From Methanoregula sp. (GTDB lineage: Archaea > Halobacteriota > Methanomicrobia > Methanomicrobiales > Methanospirillaceae), in NCBI GenBank assembly GCA_041645435.1, contig JBAZQB010000004.1, positions 365,627-429,626 of the forward strand: a stretch of 64,000 bases of DNA, written 5' to 3'. The notes beneath the pieces are model-generated. The model saw only the letters and a list, made by a program, of their open reading frames with translations, made no database searches and was not told the DNA's origin. Position 1 is the stretch's first letter. Each line of letters begins with the position of its first letter. The translations under genes were made by a program, and so were the position numbers. Of the stretch, positions 35,183 to 43,779 are shown in pieces.

Positions 35183-36253
35183 TTAGTTTGTCCCGGGTGC
35201 ACGGACTGCCGTGGTTACCGCTGCCGTTGTTGCAGCGGGAGATGCTGCAGAAGATGCACCGGTTGCTGAAGCGGTTGCCGGTGCAATCGCGGTTGCCGGC
35301 GTGCTGTAATCCCCTACCCATCCTGCTGTTGCAGTCGGAACTTCGACGCTCATGGGGATGAAGAGGGCCTTTCCGTACTTGTCGACTCCAAAGCTGCCGA
35401 TGTCCTTCTGGGTCTGCGGGTCAATGAGGAAGTTGACGAAGTTGTTAGCCATCTTGATCTTATCAGCAGGTTGCTTGTCGTTGTAGACGGTCATCACGCT
35501 GTAGATGTTCAACAGGCTTGCACCTTTGCTGACAACCGGTACCAGGTTGAGGTTGGTCTTGTACGCAAGGAATGTTCCTTCATCGGTCAGCGTGTAAGCG
35601 CCTTTCTCGCTTGCCATCTGGAGGGTCTCTCCCATTCCCTTGCCGGCTTCTATGTACCAGTCCCCGGATTTCTGGACCTGTGTTGTGTAGTTGTATCCGG
35701 CCTTGGACCAGACGGTCTTCTCAGCAGAGTGAGTGCCGGAACCATCGCCACGGGATATGAAGTAAATACCTGCCGTCTTGTTGGTGCCTTTCAGGCGCAG
35801 CGTTGTCATTGCTTTCTCGGGAGTCATATTCTTGATCCCTGCGGGATCATTTGCCGGGCCTACAATAATAAATGAGTTTGAGGCAAACGAGCGCCGGTTC
35901 AGGCCATAGCCGTTTTTCATGAATGTCAGTTCCTGGCTTGGCGAGTGAACGAGCAGGACATCGGCGTCACCGCGCTGGGCCAGCTCGATTGCCTTGCCGG
36001 TTCCCTGCGAGGTTATTTTGAGCTGGACATTGTACTTCTTCTCAAATATTGGCTGGAGATAGTCGAGAAGCTTGGTGTCGTACAGGCTCGTGGTCGTTGC
36101 GATGAGGAGCGTCTGGGGTGCAGCCGCCGTTGCAACCGCGGTTGGGGTAGCGGGGGTGGCCGGTGTCTGGCTCGTGCATCCTGCAAAGCAGGTTGCAAGG
36201 AGCAACAGTACGCATACTGCTGCAATTAATCCTACATGCACATTTTTTGTCAT
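35183..36253 (-). CDS. Tungstate/molybdate-type ABC transporter substrate-binding lipoprotein
   Basis: A 356-residue protein with a signal peptide and lipobox (CFAGCTSQ near residue 22), an Ala/Thr/Pro-rich tether, and a periplasmic-binding-protein domain starting TLLIATTTSLYDTKLLDYLQ. The ATTTS anion-binding loop, RGDADVLLVHSP, and SRGDGSGTHSAEK are typical of TupA-like tungstate-binding proteins. A low-complexity Ala/Thr tail follows the domain. The permease and ATPase genes are not adjacent in this window. The ATG at 36253 is used because it begins the signal peptide. Confidence 0.82.
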   Translation of the reverse strand: MTKNVHVGLIAAVCVLLLLATCFAGCTSQTPATPATPTAVATAAAPQTLLIATTTSLYDTKLLDYLQPIFEKKYNVQLKITSQGTGKAIELAQRGDADVLLVHSPSQELTFMKNGYGLNRRSFASNSFIIVGPANDPAGIKNMTPEKAMTTLRLKGTNKTAGIYFISRGDGSGTHSAEKTVWSKAGYNYTTQVQKSGDWYIEAGKGMGETLQMASEKGAYTLTDEGTFLAYKTNLNLVPVVSKGASLLNIYSVMTVYNDKQPADKIKMANNFVNFLIDPQTQKDIGSFGVDKYGKALFIPMSVEVPTATAGWVGDYSTPATAIAPATASATGASSAASPAATTAAVTTAVRAPGTN

Positions 36254-36415
36254 AGTTAAACCGGAATACCGGTCGATAGGAACATTATTCAATGTTTCTT
36301 TTTCGCACGAGTTAAAAACATCTGCTTACCAATTGGTTATCAGATGGTTTCAATGATTTATTATTGACATTCGATATTTGTTAACATTAAATTATATCTG
36401 GGTTGGTTAATCTCT

Positions 36416-36754
36416 TCAGCATTTTTTGAGCAATTCTTCGAAAATTGCCGCGCCGAGAATTTCACTGCATTCATTATGGTATTTGTCCTTCATGAGCCCT
36501 ATCATTTTACGGCTGCCTTTTGCGGTTGTAATGATCCCAACCCGTTCAGCCCGGGTGACCAGCTCGTCCTGCTCCATCATGGCAAAATAGGGCAGGACAT
36601 AATAATGCTGGACATTGAGAAATTCTGCAAGTCTTCGTGTTGTCGGGAACTTCAGCCGGATGGAATTATCGGCATAGGTGACGGTGATCGAGCGCTCCAG
36701 CAATTGGATCCGGACTGCGGCGTCAAACAGGATATCAACGGAAAGGGCGGCCAT
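36416..36754 (-). CDS. Small winged-helix-like DNA-binding protein
   Basis: A 112-residue protein. Residues about 38-90 read as a winged helix: LAEFLNVQHYYVLPYFAMME gives helix-turn-helix spacing, and LVTRAERVGIITTAKGSRKM gives the wing. The N-terminal 35 residues form a small beta-rich region. It lies directly upstream of, and in the same direction as, the tungstate-type binding protein gene, so it is a candidate metal- or oxyanion-responsive regulator. No effector site can be assigned from the sequence. Confidence 0.55.
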   Translation of the reverse strand: MAALSVDILFDAAVRIQLLERSITVTYADNSIRLKFPTTRRLAEFLNVQHYYVLPYFAMMEQDELVTRAERVGIITTAKGSRKMIGLMKDKYHNECSEILGAAIFEELLKKC

Positions 36755-36868
36755 AGTGGATCTTCATGGAATAATTGTACATACTTCCATAAAGAGGCTT
36801 AGCAAATACTCGTGATATCAGAATTCTGCATTGCCAGCACAGCTGGAATTTTTGTTCAAAAAAAAAGG

Positions 36869-37072
36869 TTAGTGTTTCTTCTTGTGTTCATCGGCTACCG
36901 GCTTCATGAACACGACTTCAGCGCCAACATCTTTGGCGATCTGCTCGACTTCAAACTTCCGGAAATGGGTTGCCTCAACCTGGAGTTGTCCACCGGTGAC
37001 GGCAATGATGCGGAACTTGGGTGACTCGACACCCTCTCCGACTTTCTGGCGCTCACGCACATAGATCTTCAT
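36869..37072 (-). CDS. Small conserved protein, unknown
   Basis: A 67-residue protein starting MKIYVRERQKVGEGVESPKF and ending in a Lys/His tail. A strong ribosome-binding site (GGAGGAAAAG) precedes the ATG at 37072 and rules out the in-frame start 15 bases upstream. Predicted fold is beta-alpha-beta. It sits between the winged-helix gene and the molybdenum-storage-like gene; I recognise no named family. Confidence 0.6.
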   Translation of the reverse strand: MKIYVRERQKVGEGVESPKFRIIAVTGGQLQVEATHFRKFEVEQIAKDVGAEVVFMKPVADEHKKKH

Positions 37073-37209
37073 GGTCTTTTCCTCCATGCCATTACTGATC
37101 CTAAAAGCTCATCAATCTTTGGTGCCGGGATCGTACTGGCTCTGGTATATCAACTGGTTTACAAGAACTTATAACTTTCCATGGTGATAGGCTTGTAGGC
37201 TGATGGCAC

Positions 37210-38022
37210 ATGAAAAAGCGATTTGAACTTCAGAGTGGCCTCCAGGGTGAGACGCTCGTCCGGAAAGGAATGATGAAGACGAAGCGGAAAGCTTCCGAAC
37301 AGATTCGCATTGCACCGGACATCAATATCATCAAGATCGGGGGGCACGGGGCAATCGATTACGGGCGCGAAGTCATGCACCCGCTCTGCGAAGAGATTGG
37401 GACCGTATCCAAAAAGCACAAACTGCTTGTCGTCACAGGTGGTGGCGGGCGGGTCCGCCATATCATGGATATCGGAATGGACCTCGGCATGCCCACCGGC
37501 GTCCTTGCGGAACTCTCGGCAAAGATCTCCGAGCAGAATGCGATCATGGTCTCGATCCTTCTCTCAAAATTCAATGGGCAGCGTATCCATACGGGCGATC
37601 TCCTCGAACTCCCGATGCTCCTGAAACTCGGTATCCTGCCGGTCATTCACGGCACCCCCCCGTACGGGCTCTACGAGCACCCGGCCAGGAATGATCAGAT
37701 CCCCCCGCACCGCACCGACACCGGCGCGTTCCTGATCGCAGAAGTGCTCGGTGCAAAGAGCTGCATCATCGGAAAGAACGTTGATGGGCTGTATATGGAA
37801 GACCCGAGAAAAAATCCCGACGCAGAGTTGATCCGGGATATTACGGCAAAGGAACTGATCAAGCTCGATCTCGAAGATCTGGTTGTCGAGCGGATGGTCG
37901 TTGAACTCCTCAACAATGCAGTCAACATCCGGGAAGTTCGGATCATCAACTGCCACAAACGCGGCAATATCGAAAAAGCGATCAACGGGAAAAATATCGG
38001 GACAATCATCCGGGCAGAGTAA
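37210..38022 (+). CDS. Amino-acid-kinase fold protein, molybdenum storage protein (Mos)-like
   Basis: A 270-residue protein of the amino acid kinase/UMP kinase fold. INIIKIGGHGAIDYGREVM near residue 38 and LLVVTGGGGRVRHIMDIG near 76 are nucleotide-binding loops, and HRTDTGAFLIAEVLGAKSCI near 172 and KNVDGLYMEDPRKNP near 193 complete the site. The GGHG/GGGGR pattern resembles the MosA/MosB subunits, which use ATP to store polyoxomolybdate or tungstate. It sits amid Mo/W transport and molybdoenzyme genes, which supports the assignment. UMP kinase is a weaker alternative. Confidence 0.75.
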   Translation: MKKRFELQSGLQGETLVRKGMMKTKRKASEQIRIAPDINIIKIGGHGAIDYGREVMHPLCEEIGTVSKKHKLLVVTGGGGRVRHIMDIGMDLGMPTGVLAELSAKISEQNAIMVSILLSKFNGQRIHTGDLLELPMLLKLGILPVIHGTPPYGLYEHPARNDQIPPHRTDTGAFLIAEVLGAKSCIIGKNVDGLYMEDPRKNPDAELIRDITAKELIKLDLEDLVVERMVVELLNNAVNIREVRIINCHKRGNIEKAINGKNIGTIIRAE

Positions 38023-38415
38023 CCCGCTTCTCTTTTTTATCACCGGTGCGGCCGCGTAAAGGTGTGATACGACGACTGGCAGCCGCGTCCGGGAAATGAC
38101 GACTAGGTCAGAAGTTCAGACATCGTGGCATGATGCCGGATACCGTACCAACCGGTTTTTTTTACCTGACCCGCCCGATTTTGTGGGCAGAATAGTGTTA
38201 ATTTCTTGTTAATAAAAGGATTTTGTTAATTATTTTATTTTAACGAAAGCAGATCCCGCTTTAGATTTCATCGGGTATATTTTCCATCATGTAAAACAGT
38301 ATCTCGCTGGTGGGAATACCCCCCTGGTGAACAGATTCAATAAACATTTCGTGTTAGTTAAAAGTATATAACCGAGAATTTTTATTTTTAAACAAAGTAT
38401 GTTAACTGATCACCC
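38023..38415. promoter_or_regulatory. AT-rich regulatory interval with TGTTAAT repeats
   Basis: A T tract at 38033-38038 may terminate the Mos-like gene. Three TGTTAAT sites lie at 38196-38202, 38207-38213 and 38224-38230, and a GTTAAC palindrome at 38401-38406 just before the next start codon. A TATA-like AGTATATAACC lies at 38363-38373. No gene is seen in this interval. Confidence 0.5.
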
Positions 38416-38808
38416 ATGGGTATCTGCACTGACATCATGCATGATTTTGTATTGCAGGAGATAAAGCACCTTTACTCCAGCTACGACGGCTGGAAGATAA
38501 CCCTGAAAAAGAAGGGGACCGGATATGATACGATTGTTCTTGTTAAGCGGATGAACAACGGGTACCTGGAGATCGTCCGGATTCTGGTTACCTTTAAAAA
38601 AGAGGTTACCCTTGATATGATTGACGATCTTATCCGCCCGGAGCCGGTTTTTGACGGGACCATTCCGCGCTATGATTATGCGATCATCGTACCCGCATTT
38701 GCAGATACATCAAAGATGCCAAAAGATCTGAAAATTTTTGTCATGAAATCCTTTGCCTTTGACGGTAAGGAACTTACCTGGGTGAAAAAACCTGTCCGGA
38801 AAACATAA
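38416..38808 (+). CDS. Unknown conserved-looking protein
   Basis: A 130-residue cytoplasmic protein with alternating beta strands and helices (GWKITLKKKGTGYDTIVLVK, then YDYAIIVPAFADT). The composition and ribosome context are those of a real gene. It is monocistronic, with the AT-rich repeat-bearing promoter region just upstream. I recognise no domain; the fold may be nuclease-like or ferredoxin-like, but nothing in it is diagnostic. Confidence 0.55.
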   Translation: MGICTDIMHDFVLQEIKHLYSSYDGWKITLKKKGTGYDTIVLVKRMNNGYLEIVRILVTFKKEVTLDMIDDLIRPEPVFDGTIPRYDYAIIVPAFADTSKMPKDLKIFVMKSFAFDGKELTWVKKPVRKT

Positions 38809-38948
38809 AAACCCCTGATGTCGTGCCCAAAATCTCCCCTTTTTTACCCGGCACTTACAGGAGGTAGCACTTCTTCCTGTCCCGGGGCAATCTGATAATC
38901 ATTCAAATAAAAATGTTATTGGTCCGTTTGCGAGCCGGATATTACGGT

Positions 38949-39587
38949 TCATATCTTCTCATAATATTTCATCGAACCGCAGGCCCCGCAGCGATCCCCT
39001 TCGATCAGGTAATCCGGGACGGTCTCACCGCAGCAGGGACAGGTGACCGAAGACCATTTCTTCTTTTTTTTCACCGTGACCCGGACCCGCTCAAATGAGA
39101 GAATCTTTCGTCCGGCACGGAATATCTCGTCTTGCAAAACTCCTTTCATGGTATGTTTGTTGTAGGCCGGGCTATTTGCATACCAGGTATCGATCATGGA
39201 ATATTTTTTCAGTTTCTCCAGATCCACGTACACCCGCACGGCATCTGCGGTTTCACTGTCGGCAGGAGCATTAAGCGTGATAGCAAATTTCCCGATGGGC
39301 ACGACCCGGAGCCGGTTATTGCCGGTCGTGCAGCGGGCTATTACCTGCAGGGCATCCGGGAGACACTTGGGCGTCTCGCAGACCCCGTACAGTTTTTTAT
39401 CCGCGGTTACCCCGAGCAGTTCCAGTGCATAATCCACCATGAATGCCCCGATGAGGACGCCGGGTGCCGGGTAGGTATGGAATTCTGACAGGCGGATGAC
39501 CTCTTGCTGGAGTTCTGGCTGTACCCCGCATTTGTCCATACTGGCTTTCAGTGCATCGGGCATTTCTTCAGGGTGACCTGCTTGCAT
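38949..39587 (-). CDS. FmdE-family protein with C-terminal zinc ribbon
   Basis: A 212-residue protein. Residues about 30-110 match the FmdE domain (EFHTYPAPGVLIGAFMVDYA, then GVCETPKCLPDALQ), named after a gene in the molybdenum formylmethanofuran dehydrogenase operon. The last 35 residues form a zinc ribbon (CPCCGETVPDYL then CGACGS), absent from the shortest family members. FmdE is thought to be accessory to formylmethanofuran dehydrogenase, perhaps in metal or cofactor handling; its activity is not settled. Here it is 20 kb from fwd but close to the fdh genes. Confidence 0.75.
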   Translation of the reverse strand: MQAGHPEEMPDALKASMDKCGVQPELQQEVIRLSEFHTYPAPGVLIGAFMVDYALELLGVTADKKLYGVCETPKCLPDALQVIARCTTGNNRLRVVPIGKFAITLNAPADSETADAVRVYVDLEKLKKYSMIDTWYANSPAYNKHTMKGVLQDEIFRAGRKILSFERVRVTVKKKKKWSSVTCPCCGETVPDYLIEGDRCGACGSMKYYEKI

Positions 39588-39671
39588 GATCCTACGTTAA
39601 TTATTATCTGATAAACATGTTATGAAAAGTAACTGGTTTTAATAAACGCAGGATGCGGGATGATACACTGT

Positions 39672-40283
39672 TCACATTCCTCCGGCGTTTTTGTCTGTTC
39701 CAGAGACGGATGACGAGGAAAGCGATCTGGTCCGGGAAGGATAATAGCAAGCGGCAAGCACATCGTCGCCACAGGCACGACCGGCATCACCAACGGTTGT
39801 GGCGAGCGTTGACAGGGAGATTATTGAAACCGGAACATTGATGCCGAATGCAGCAACCATTGGTGGCGGGGCAAAGGCCAAACAGCTATAGGAACGCACG
39901 CTCCACCGGTCGACCTTTACTCCCATCTGGCCGAGCCGCGTGGCTACCTGCCCGCAGGTCATTGTCATTGCGAGCGTCCGGCAGAGATCTACGACCGGTG
40001 ATCCCACCCGTGTCCCGGGATAGAATGGGTCATCAGGCATCCAGATCCGCCCGCAGTCCCGGCAGTACGACCGGTGAATGATCACCTCGACCGTATGGTC
40101 GCTTTCGTCAAAGAGAAGTGCGAACCGTTTAACCCGGGTGTCATAGCCTGACAGAGTACCGCCACAGGATCTGCACGACCCCCCTCCATGATATTCTGTT
40201 CTGTCACATACCTGGAGCGCCGTATGCACAACATGGGTAAGCATTGGCGGCAGGGGGCGTAACCTCACCGTGACAGCCCCCAT
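39672..40283 (-). CDS. Zinc-ribbon protein resembling a transposase N-terminal region, possible remnant
   Basis: A 203-residue protein with two CxxC pairs (CRSCGGTLSGYD near residue 37 and CRDCGRIWMPDDPFYPGTRV near 75) followed by an HTH-like MTCGQVATRLGQMGVKVDR. This zinc ribbon plus helix-turn-helix order is common at the N-terminus of some transposases. No catalytic DDE region follows and the Ser-rich C-terminus looks non-native, so it may be a truncated transposase. A domesticated DNA-binding regulator upstream of fdhA1, from which it is divergent, is also possible. Confidence 0.45.
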   Translation of the reverse strand: MGAVTVRLRPLPPMLTHVVHTALQVCDRTEYHGGGSCRSCGGTLSGYDTRVKRFALLFDESDHTVEVIIHRSYCRDCGRIWMPDDPFYPGTRVGSPVVDLCRTLAMTMTCGQVATRLGQMGVKVDRWSVRSYSCLAFAPPPMVAAFGINVPVSIISLSTLATTVGDAGRACGDDVLAACYYPSRTRSLSSSSVSGTDKNAGGM

Positions 40284-40380
40284 CTGTACTGCATTTTACA
40301 GCGGGGAGTAATTCCCGGAATAATCGACTTGCACCCCACCCAACGCATATTCATGCCCGGAATCTGAAAAGCCCCCAGAT

Positions 40381-40420
40381 AATCTCCGATAATAGGAGAT
40401 TTTTCAGAATATATAAATAT
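40381..40420 (+). promoter_or_regulatory. fdhA1 promoter: inverted repeat plus TATA box
   Basis: A perfect 7-bp inverted repeat AATCTCC/GGAGATT with a 7-base spacer (40381-40401) lies 8 bases upstream of a strong TATA box, ATATATAAATAT at 40409-40420. The repeat is in the position where an activator or repressor would affect TFB/TBP binding. Confidence 0.5.
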
Positions 40421-40475
40421 AGTGTTTACTTAGAACAATAATCAAGCAGAATTAATTTACTAATTTTGCTGGTAC

Positions 40476-40542
40476 CGTCACGATAGGTGACGTGAGGTGT
40501 GTGCACGGATGCCACGGCCATTTTAGGCCGGAAGCACCCGTG
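40476..40542 (+). promoter_or_regulatory. Structured 5' leader of fdhA1
   Basis: If transcription starts about 25 bases past the TATA box, the leader exceeds 100 nt. It can form two hairpins: CGTCAC/GTGACG (40476-40481 with 40487-40492), and a longer one with arms CACGG/CCGTG (40504-40508 with 40538-40542), TGC/GCA, then CGGCC/GGCCG (40515-40519 with 40526-40530) capped by ATTTTA. An asymmetric CA/GAA internal loop separates the upper two stems. The leader of fdhA2 lacks this structure. It could be a cofactor- or metal-responsive RNA. Confidence 0.45.
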
Positions 40543-40557
40543 AAGTTTGGTGATAGA

Positions 40558-42627
40558 ATGAGTGATAGTTCAAGTACTCTTAAGTATGTACCGACGACCT
40601 GTCCGTACTGTGGGGTAGGCTGCGGTCTGAACCTCGTGGTGAATGAAGGGAAGCTTGTCGGTGTAGAACCCTATAAGCGAAGCCCGGTGAACGAAGGCAA
40701 GCTCTGCCCGAAGGGGATGACCTGCTGGGAACATGTCGGCAGTCCCGACCGGCTGACTAAGCCGAAGATCAAGAAGAACGGTAAGTTCGTGGACGCTACC
40801 TGGGAAGAAGCTATTGACCTGATTGCAAAGAAGTTTAAGGAAATCTCCGACAAGAACGGCCCCAAGTCCCTTGGTTTCCAGACCTCGTGCCGTACCGTCA
40901 ACGAGGACTGCTATGCCCTGCAGAAGTTAGCGCGCGTGGGATTCCAGACCAACAACGTCGACAACTGTGCACGTATCTGCCACGGACCTTCTGTTGCGGG
41001 TCTCTCGCTCTCGTTCGGGTCCGGTGCGGCTACCAACACGTTCGAAGATGTCCTGAATTCCGACCTTATCATCATGTGGGGTTCCAACGCAGTCGAGGCT
41101 CACCCGCTTGCCGGGCGCCGCGTCATGCAGGCCAAGAAGAAAGGAATCAAGGTTATTGTTGTTGACCCGCGGTTCAGTGCAACGGCACGGATTGCGGACG
41201 AGTGGATCCGGTTCACTCCATCAACCCACATTGCGCTTGCCAACTCCATGATGTACTGGATCATCAAGGAAGGCCTCCAGAACACGGCGTTCATCAACGA
41301 GCGTACGAAAGGCTACGAGGACCTCAAGAAGACTGTCGAGAAGTATGCCGATGTCGAGGAGATCCACGGTGTCCCGCTCGAGACCGTCAAATCGTTAGCC
41401 CGCCAGTACGCAAAGGCAAAGAATGCGGTCATCATCTACTGCCTCGGCATCACCGAGTTAACCACCGGTACCGACAACGTCCGTTCAATGGGCAACCTCG
41501 CGCTGCTCACCGGCAATGTCGGCCGCCCCGGCGTCGGTGTCAACCCGCTTCGTGGCCAGAACAATGTGCAGGGCGCCTGCGATATGGGTGCATACCCGAA
41601 CGTCTTCTCCGGCTACCAGGCTGTTGCAGTTGCTGACAACCGTGCCAAGATGGAGAAGGCATGGGGCATGAAGGAAGGTTCCCTGCCCGACTGGTATGGA
41701 TCAACCCTGACCGAGCAGATCAATGACTGCGGCGCTGTTGTCAAGGCAATGTGGGTCCTGGGTCTGAACCCGGTGGTCTCCTACCCGGACTCGAACCATG
41801 TCATGAAGATGTTTGACAAACTCGACTTCCTCGTCATCCAGGATATCTTCTGGACCGAGAGCTGCGAGTATGCAGACGTTGTCCTGCCCGGCACCTGCTT
41901 TGCCGAGAAGGACGGGACGTTCACCAGCGGCGAGCGCCGTGTTAACCGTGTCCGGAAGGCTGTCGACGGCCCCGGCGAGTCGAAATACGACTGGGAGATC
42001 ATCGGCATGGTTGCCAAGAAGATGGGTCTCAAGGGCTTTGACTGGAAGACAGCAAAGGATGTCTGGGACGACATGCGCTCAGTCACTCCCGGCCAGTTTG
42101 GTGTAACCTACGAGAAGATGGAAAAACCCGAATCAGTCCACTGGCCCTGCCCGGCCATCGATCACCCGGGAACTCCGATCCTCCACGTGGGGAAGTTCTC
42201 CGCAGCGGATGGCAAGGGCACCATGTTCGGTCTCGAGTACCGCCCACCAGCAGAAGTAGCGGATGCAGAGTATCCGTTCACGCTCATGACCGGGCGTGTG
42301 ATCTTCCACTACCACACCAGGACCCAGACCGACCGTGCCAAACAACTGCATTATGAGGTACCAGCGTCCTATATCCAGATCAACACCATTGATGCAAAGA
42401 AACTCGGCATCAAGGAAAATGAGAAGATCAAGGTATCAAGCCGCCGTGGTGAAATTGAAACCCTCGCTCACGTATCCGATGACGTTGCACCTGGTGTTAC
42501 GTACATGGCTATGCATTTCCACAAGGGGGCAAACACCCTAACCAACACTGCGCTCGACCCGCTCTCCAAGATGCCGGAACTGAAGCACTGTGCTATAAAG
42601 ATCGAAAAGATTGCGGGGGCGAAGTAA
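40558..42627 (+). CDS. fdhA: F420-type formate dehydrogenase, alpha subunit, copy 1
   Basis: A 689-residue molybdopterin oxidoreductase. The N-terminal [4Fe-4S] site is CPYCGVGC...KLCPKG (residues 15-53). The metal-ligand position, occupied by selenocysteine in some homologues, is Cys141 in ARICHGPSVAGL. It oxidises formate to CO2 using Mo- or W-bis-pterin guanine dinucleotide and passes electrons to FdhB for F420 or to a heterodisulfide reductase complex. GGTGAT at 40549-40554 sets the ATG at 40558 as the start; an upstream in-frame GTG would translate the structured leader. The fdhB1 gene follows immediately. Confidence 0.95.
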   Translation: MSDSSSTLKYVPTTCPYCGVGCGLNLVVNEGKLVGVEPYKRSPVNEGKLCPKGMTCWEHVGSPDRLTKPKIKKNGKFVDATWEEAIDLIAKKFKEISDKNGPKSLGFQTSCRTVNEDCYALQKLARVGFQTNNVDNCARICHGPSVAGLSLSFGSGAATNTFEDVLNSDLIIMWGSNAVEAHPLAGRRVMQAKKKGIKVIVVDPRFSATARIADEWIRFTPSTHIALANSMMYWIIKEGLQNTAFINERTKGYEDLKKTVEKYADVEEIHGVPLETVKSLARQYAKAKNAVIIYCLGITELTTGTDNVRSMGNLALLTGNVGRPGVGVNPLRGQNNVQGACDMGAYPNVFSGYQAVAVADNRAKMEKAWGMKEGSLPDWYGSTLTEQINDCGAVVKAMWVLGLNPVVSYPDSNHVMKMFDKLDFLVIQDIFWTESCEYADVVLPGTCFAEKDGTFTSGERRVNRVRKAVDGPGESKYDWEIIGMVAKKMGLKGFDWKTAKDVWDDMRSVTPGQFGVTYEKMEKPESVHWPCPAIDHPGTPILHVGKFSAADGKGTMFGLEYRPPAEVADAEYPFTLMTGRVIFHYHTRTQTDRAKQLHYEVPASYIQINTIDAKKLGIKENEKIKVSSRRGEIETLAHVSDDVAPGVTYMAMHFHKGANTLTNTALDPLSKMPELKHCAIKIEKIAGAK

Positions 42628-43779
42628 ATGGCAAAGAAAGGCGAAATGCTCTATGCATGGACCAATGATGCCGGCCTCTTAAAGAAGGCGGAATGCGGCG
42701 GTGCGGTCACCGAGCTTCTCAAGTATGCACTCGAGAGCAAGACCGTTGATGCAGTGCTTGCCGTAAAGCGTGGCATTGACCTGTACGACGCGGTCCCGGT
42801 GCTTGTTACCAACCCCAGGGACCTTGACGCGTGCGCCGGTTCGCTCCACTGTGGAACCATCCTCCTCTCCAAACTGGTGATGGAGTACGCACCCAGGATG
42901 GCCGGGAAGAAGCTGGGACTGGTTGTCAAGGGCTGCGACATGATGGGCCTCCTTGAGCTCGCAGAGCGCAAGCTGGTCAACCTCGATAACATCGTTATGA
43001 TCGGTGTCAACTGCGGAGGATCGGTCAGCCCGGTTGCCGCACGAAAAATGATCAAGGAAAAGTTTGGCGTCGACCCGAACACGGTCACCAAAGAAGAGAT
43101 CGACAAGGGCCAGTTCATCATCGAGTACGAGGGCGGCCACAAGGGTATCGCCATGGATGAGCTCGAAGAGGCCGGCTTCGGCCGCAGGTCCAACTGCCGC
43201 CGCTGCAAGCTAAAAGTCCCCCGTCAGGCAGACCTTGCCTGCGGGAACTGGGGGGTCATCGGCGACAAGGCCGGCAAGGCGACCTTCGTCGAGGTCTGCT
43301 CCGATAAGGGAGCAAAACTCATTGACGGAGCCGTCAAAGCCAATAAACTTGCCACAGAAGCCGCAAACCCCAAGGGTATTGAGATCCGCGCCAAGGTTGA
43401 AAATGCAATGTACAAGCTTGGCGACAAATGGCGAAAGCACGACTTTGAAGCACTCGCACCGGTCCTCTGGGATACCATAACGAAGGAGACCGGCCGTTGC
43501 ATGAAGTGTATGGCGTGCATCGAGCATTGTCCGGTTTGTGTTACCCGTGATGACAAGTTCACGCAACCTGACCTGATGATCCGCCATGGTTTCATCCCGC
43601 CCGACCCGATGTTCCACCTCCGCAGATTTGCACACATCTCCGACTCCTGCATCAACTGCGGGCAGTGCGAAGAATGCTGCCCCTCGGAAATTCCGCTGGC
43701 GCTCTTCTCGCACGCGATCCGGACTGAGGCAGACAAGTTCTTTGAACCAAAGCTGGGAAAATCAGCTTACACCAATTAA
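42628..43779 (+). CDS. fdhB: Formate dehydrogenase, beta subunit (F420-reducing), copy 1
   Basis: A 383-residue FrhB/FdhB-family flavo-iron-sulfur protein starting one base after the fdhA1 stop codon. The N-terminal and central domains bind FAD and F420 (GVNCGGSVSPVAARKMIKEK near residue 128; GRRSNCRRCKLKVPRQADLACGNWG split near 188-212). The C-terminus has two ferredoxin motifs, CMKCMACIEHC near 292 and CINCGQCEECC near 340. Compared with FdhB2 it lacks the extra CYCVEC motif after the first cluster and about 30 C-terminal residues, so cluster content may differ between the two enzymes. Confidence 0.93.
   Translation: MAKKGEMLYAWTNDAGLLKKAECGGAVTELLKYALESKTVDAVLAVKRGIDLYDAVPVLVTNPRDLDACAGSLHCGTILLSKLVMEYAPRMAGKKLGLVVKGCDMMGLLELAERKLVNLDNIVMIGVNCGGSVSPVAARKMIKEKFGVDPNTVTKEEIDKGQFIIEYEGGHKGIAMDELEEAGFGRRSNCRRCKLKVPRQADLACGNWGVIGDKAGKATFVEVCSDKGAKLIDGAVKANKLATEAANPKGIEIRAKVENAMYKLGDKWRKHDFEALAPVLWDTITKETGRCMKCMACIEHCPVCVTRDDKFTQPDLMIRHGFIPPDPMFHLRRFAHISDSCINCGQCEECCPSEIPLALFSHAIRTEADKFFEPKLGKSAYTN

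Noticed and set aside
37210..38022. UMP kinase (pyrH) as identity of the kinase-fold gene
   Set aside because: The loop motifs and the molybdenum/tungsten context fit the Mos-like storage protein better, though UMP kinase is not fully excluded.
40504..40542. Possible archaeal SECIS element before fdhA1
   Set aside because: The asymmetric GAA lies on the 3' arm with CA opposite, unlike the archaeal SECIS layout as I know it. Both FdhA copies and FwdB have cysteine codons at the metal-ligand position and no in-frame TGA.
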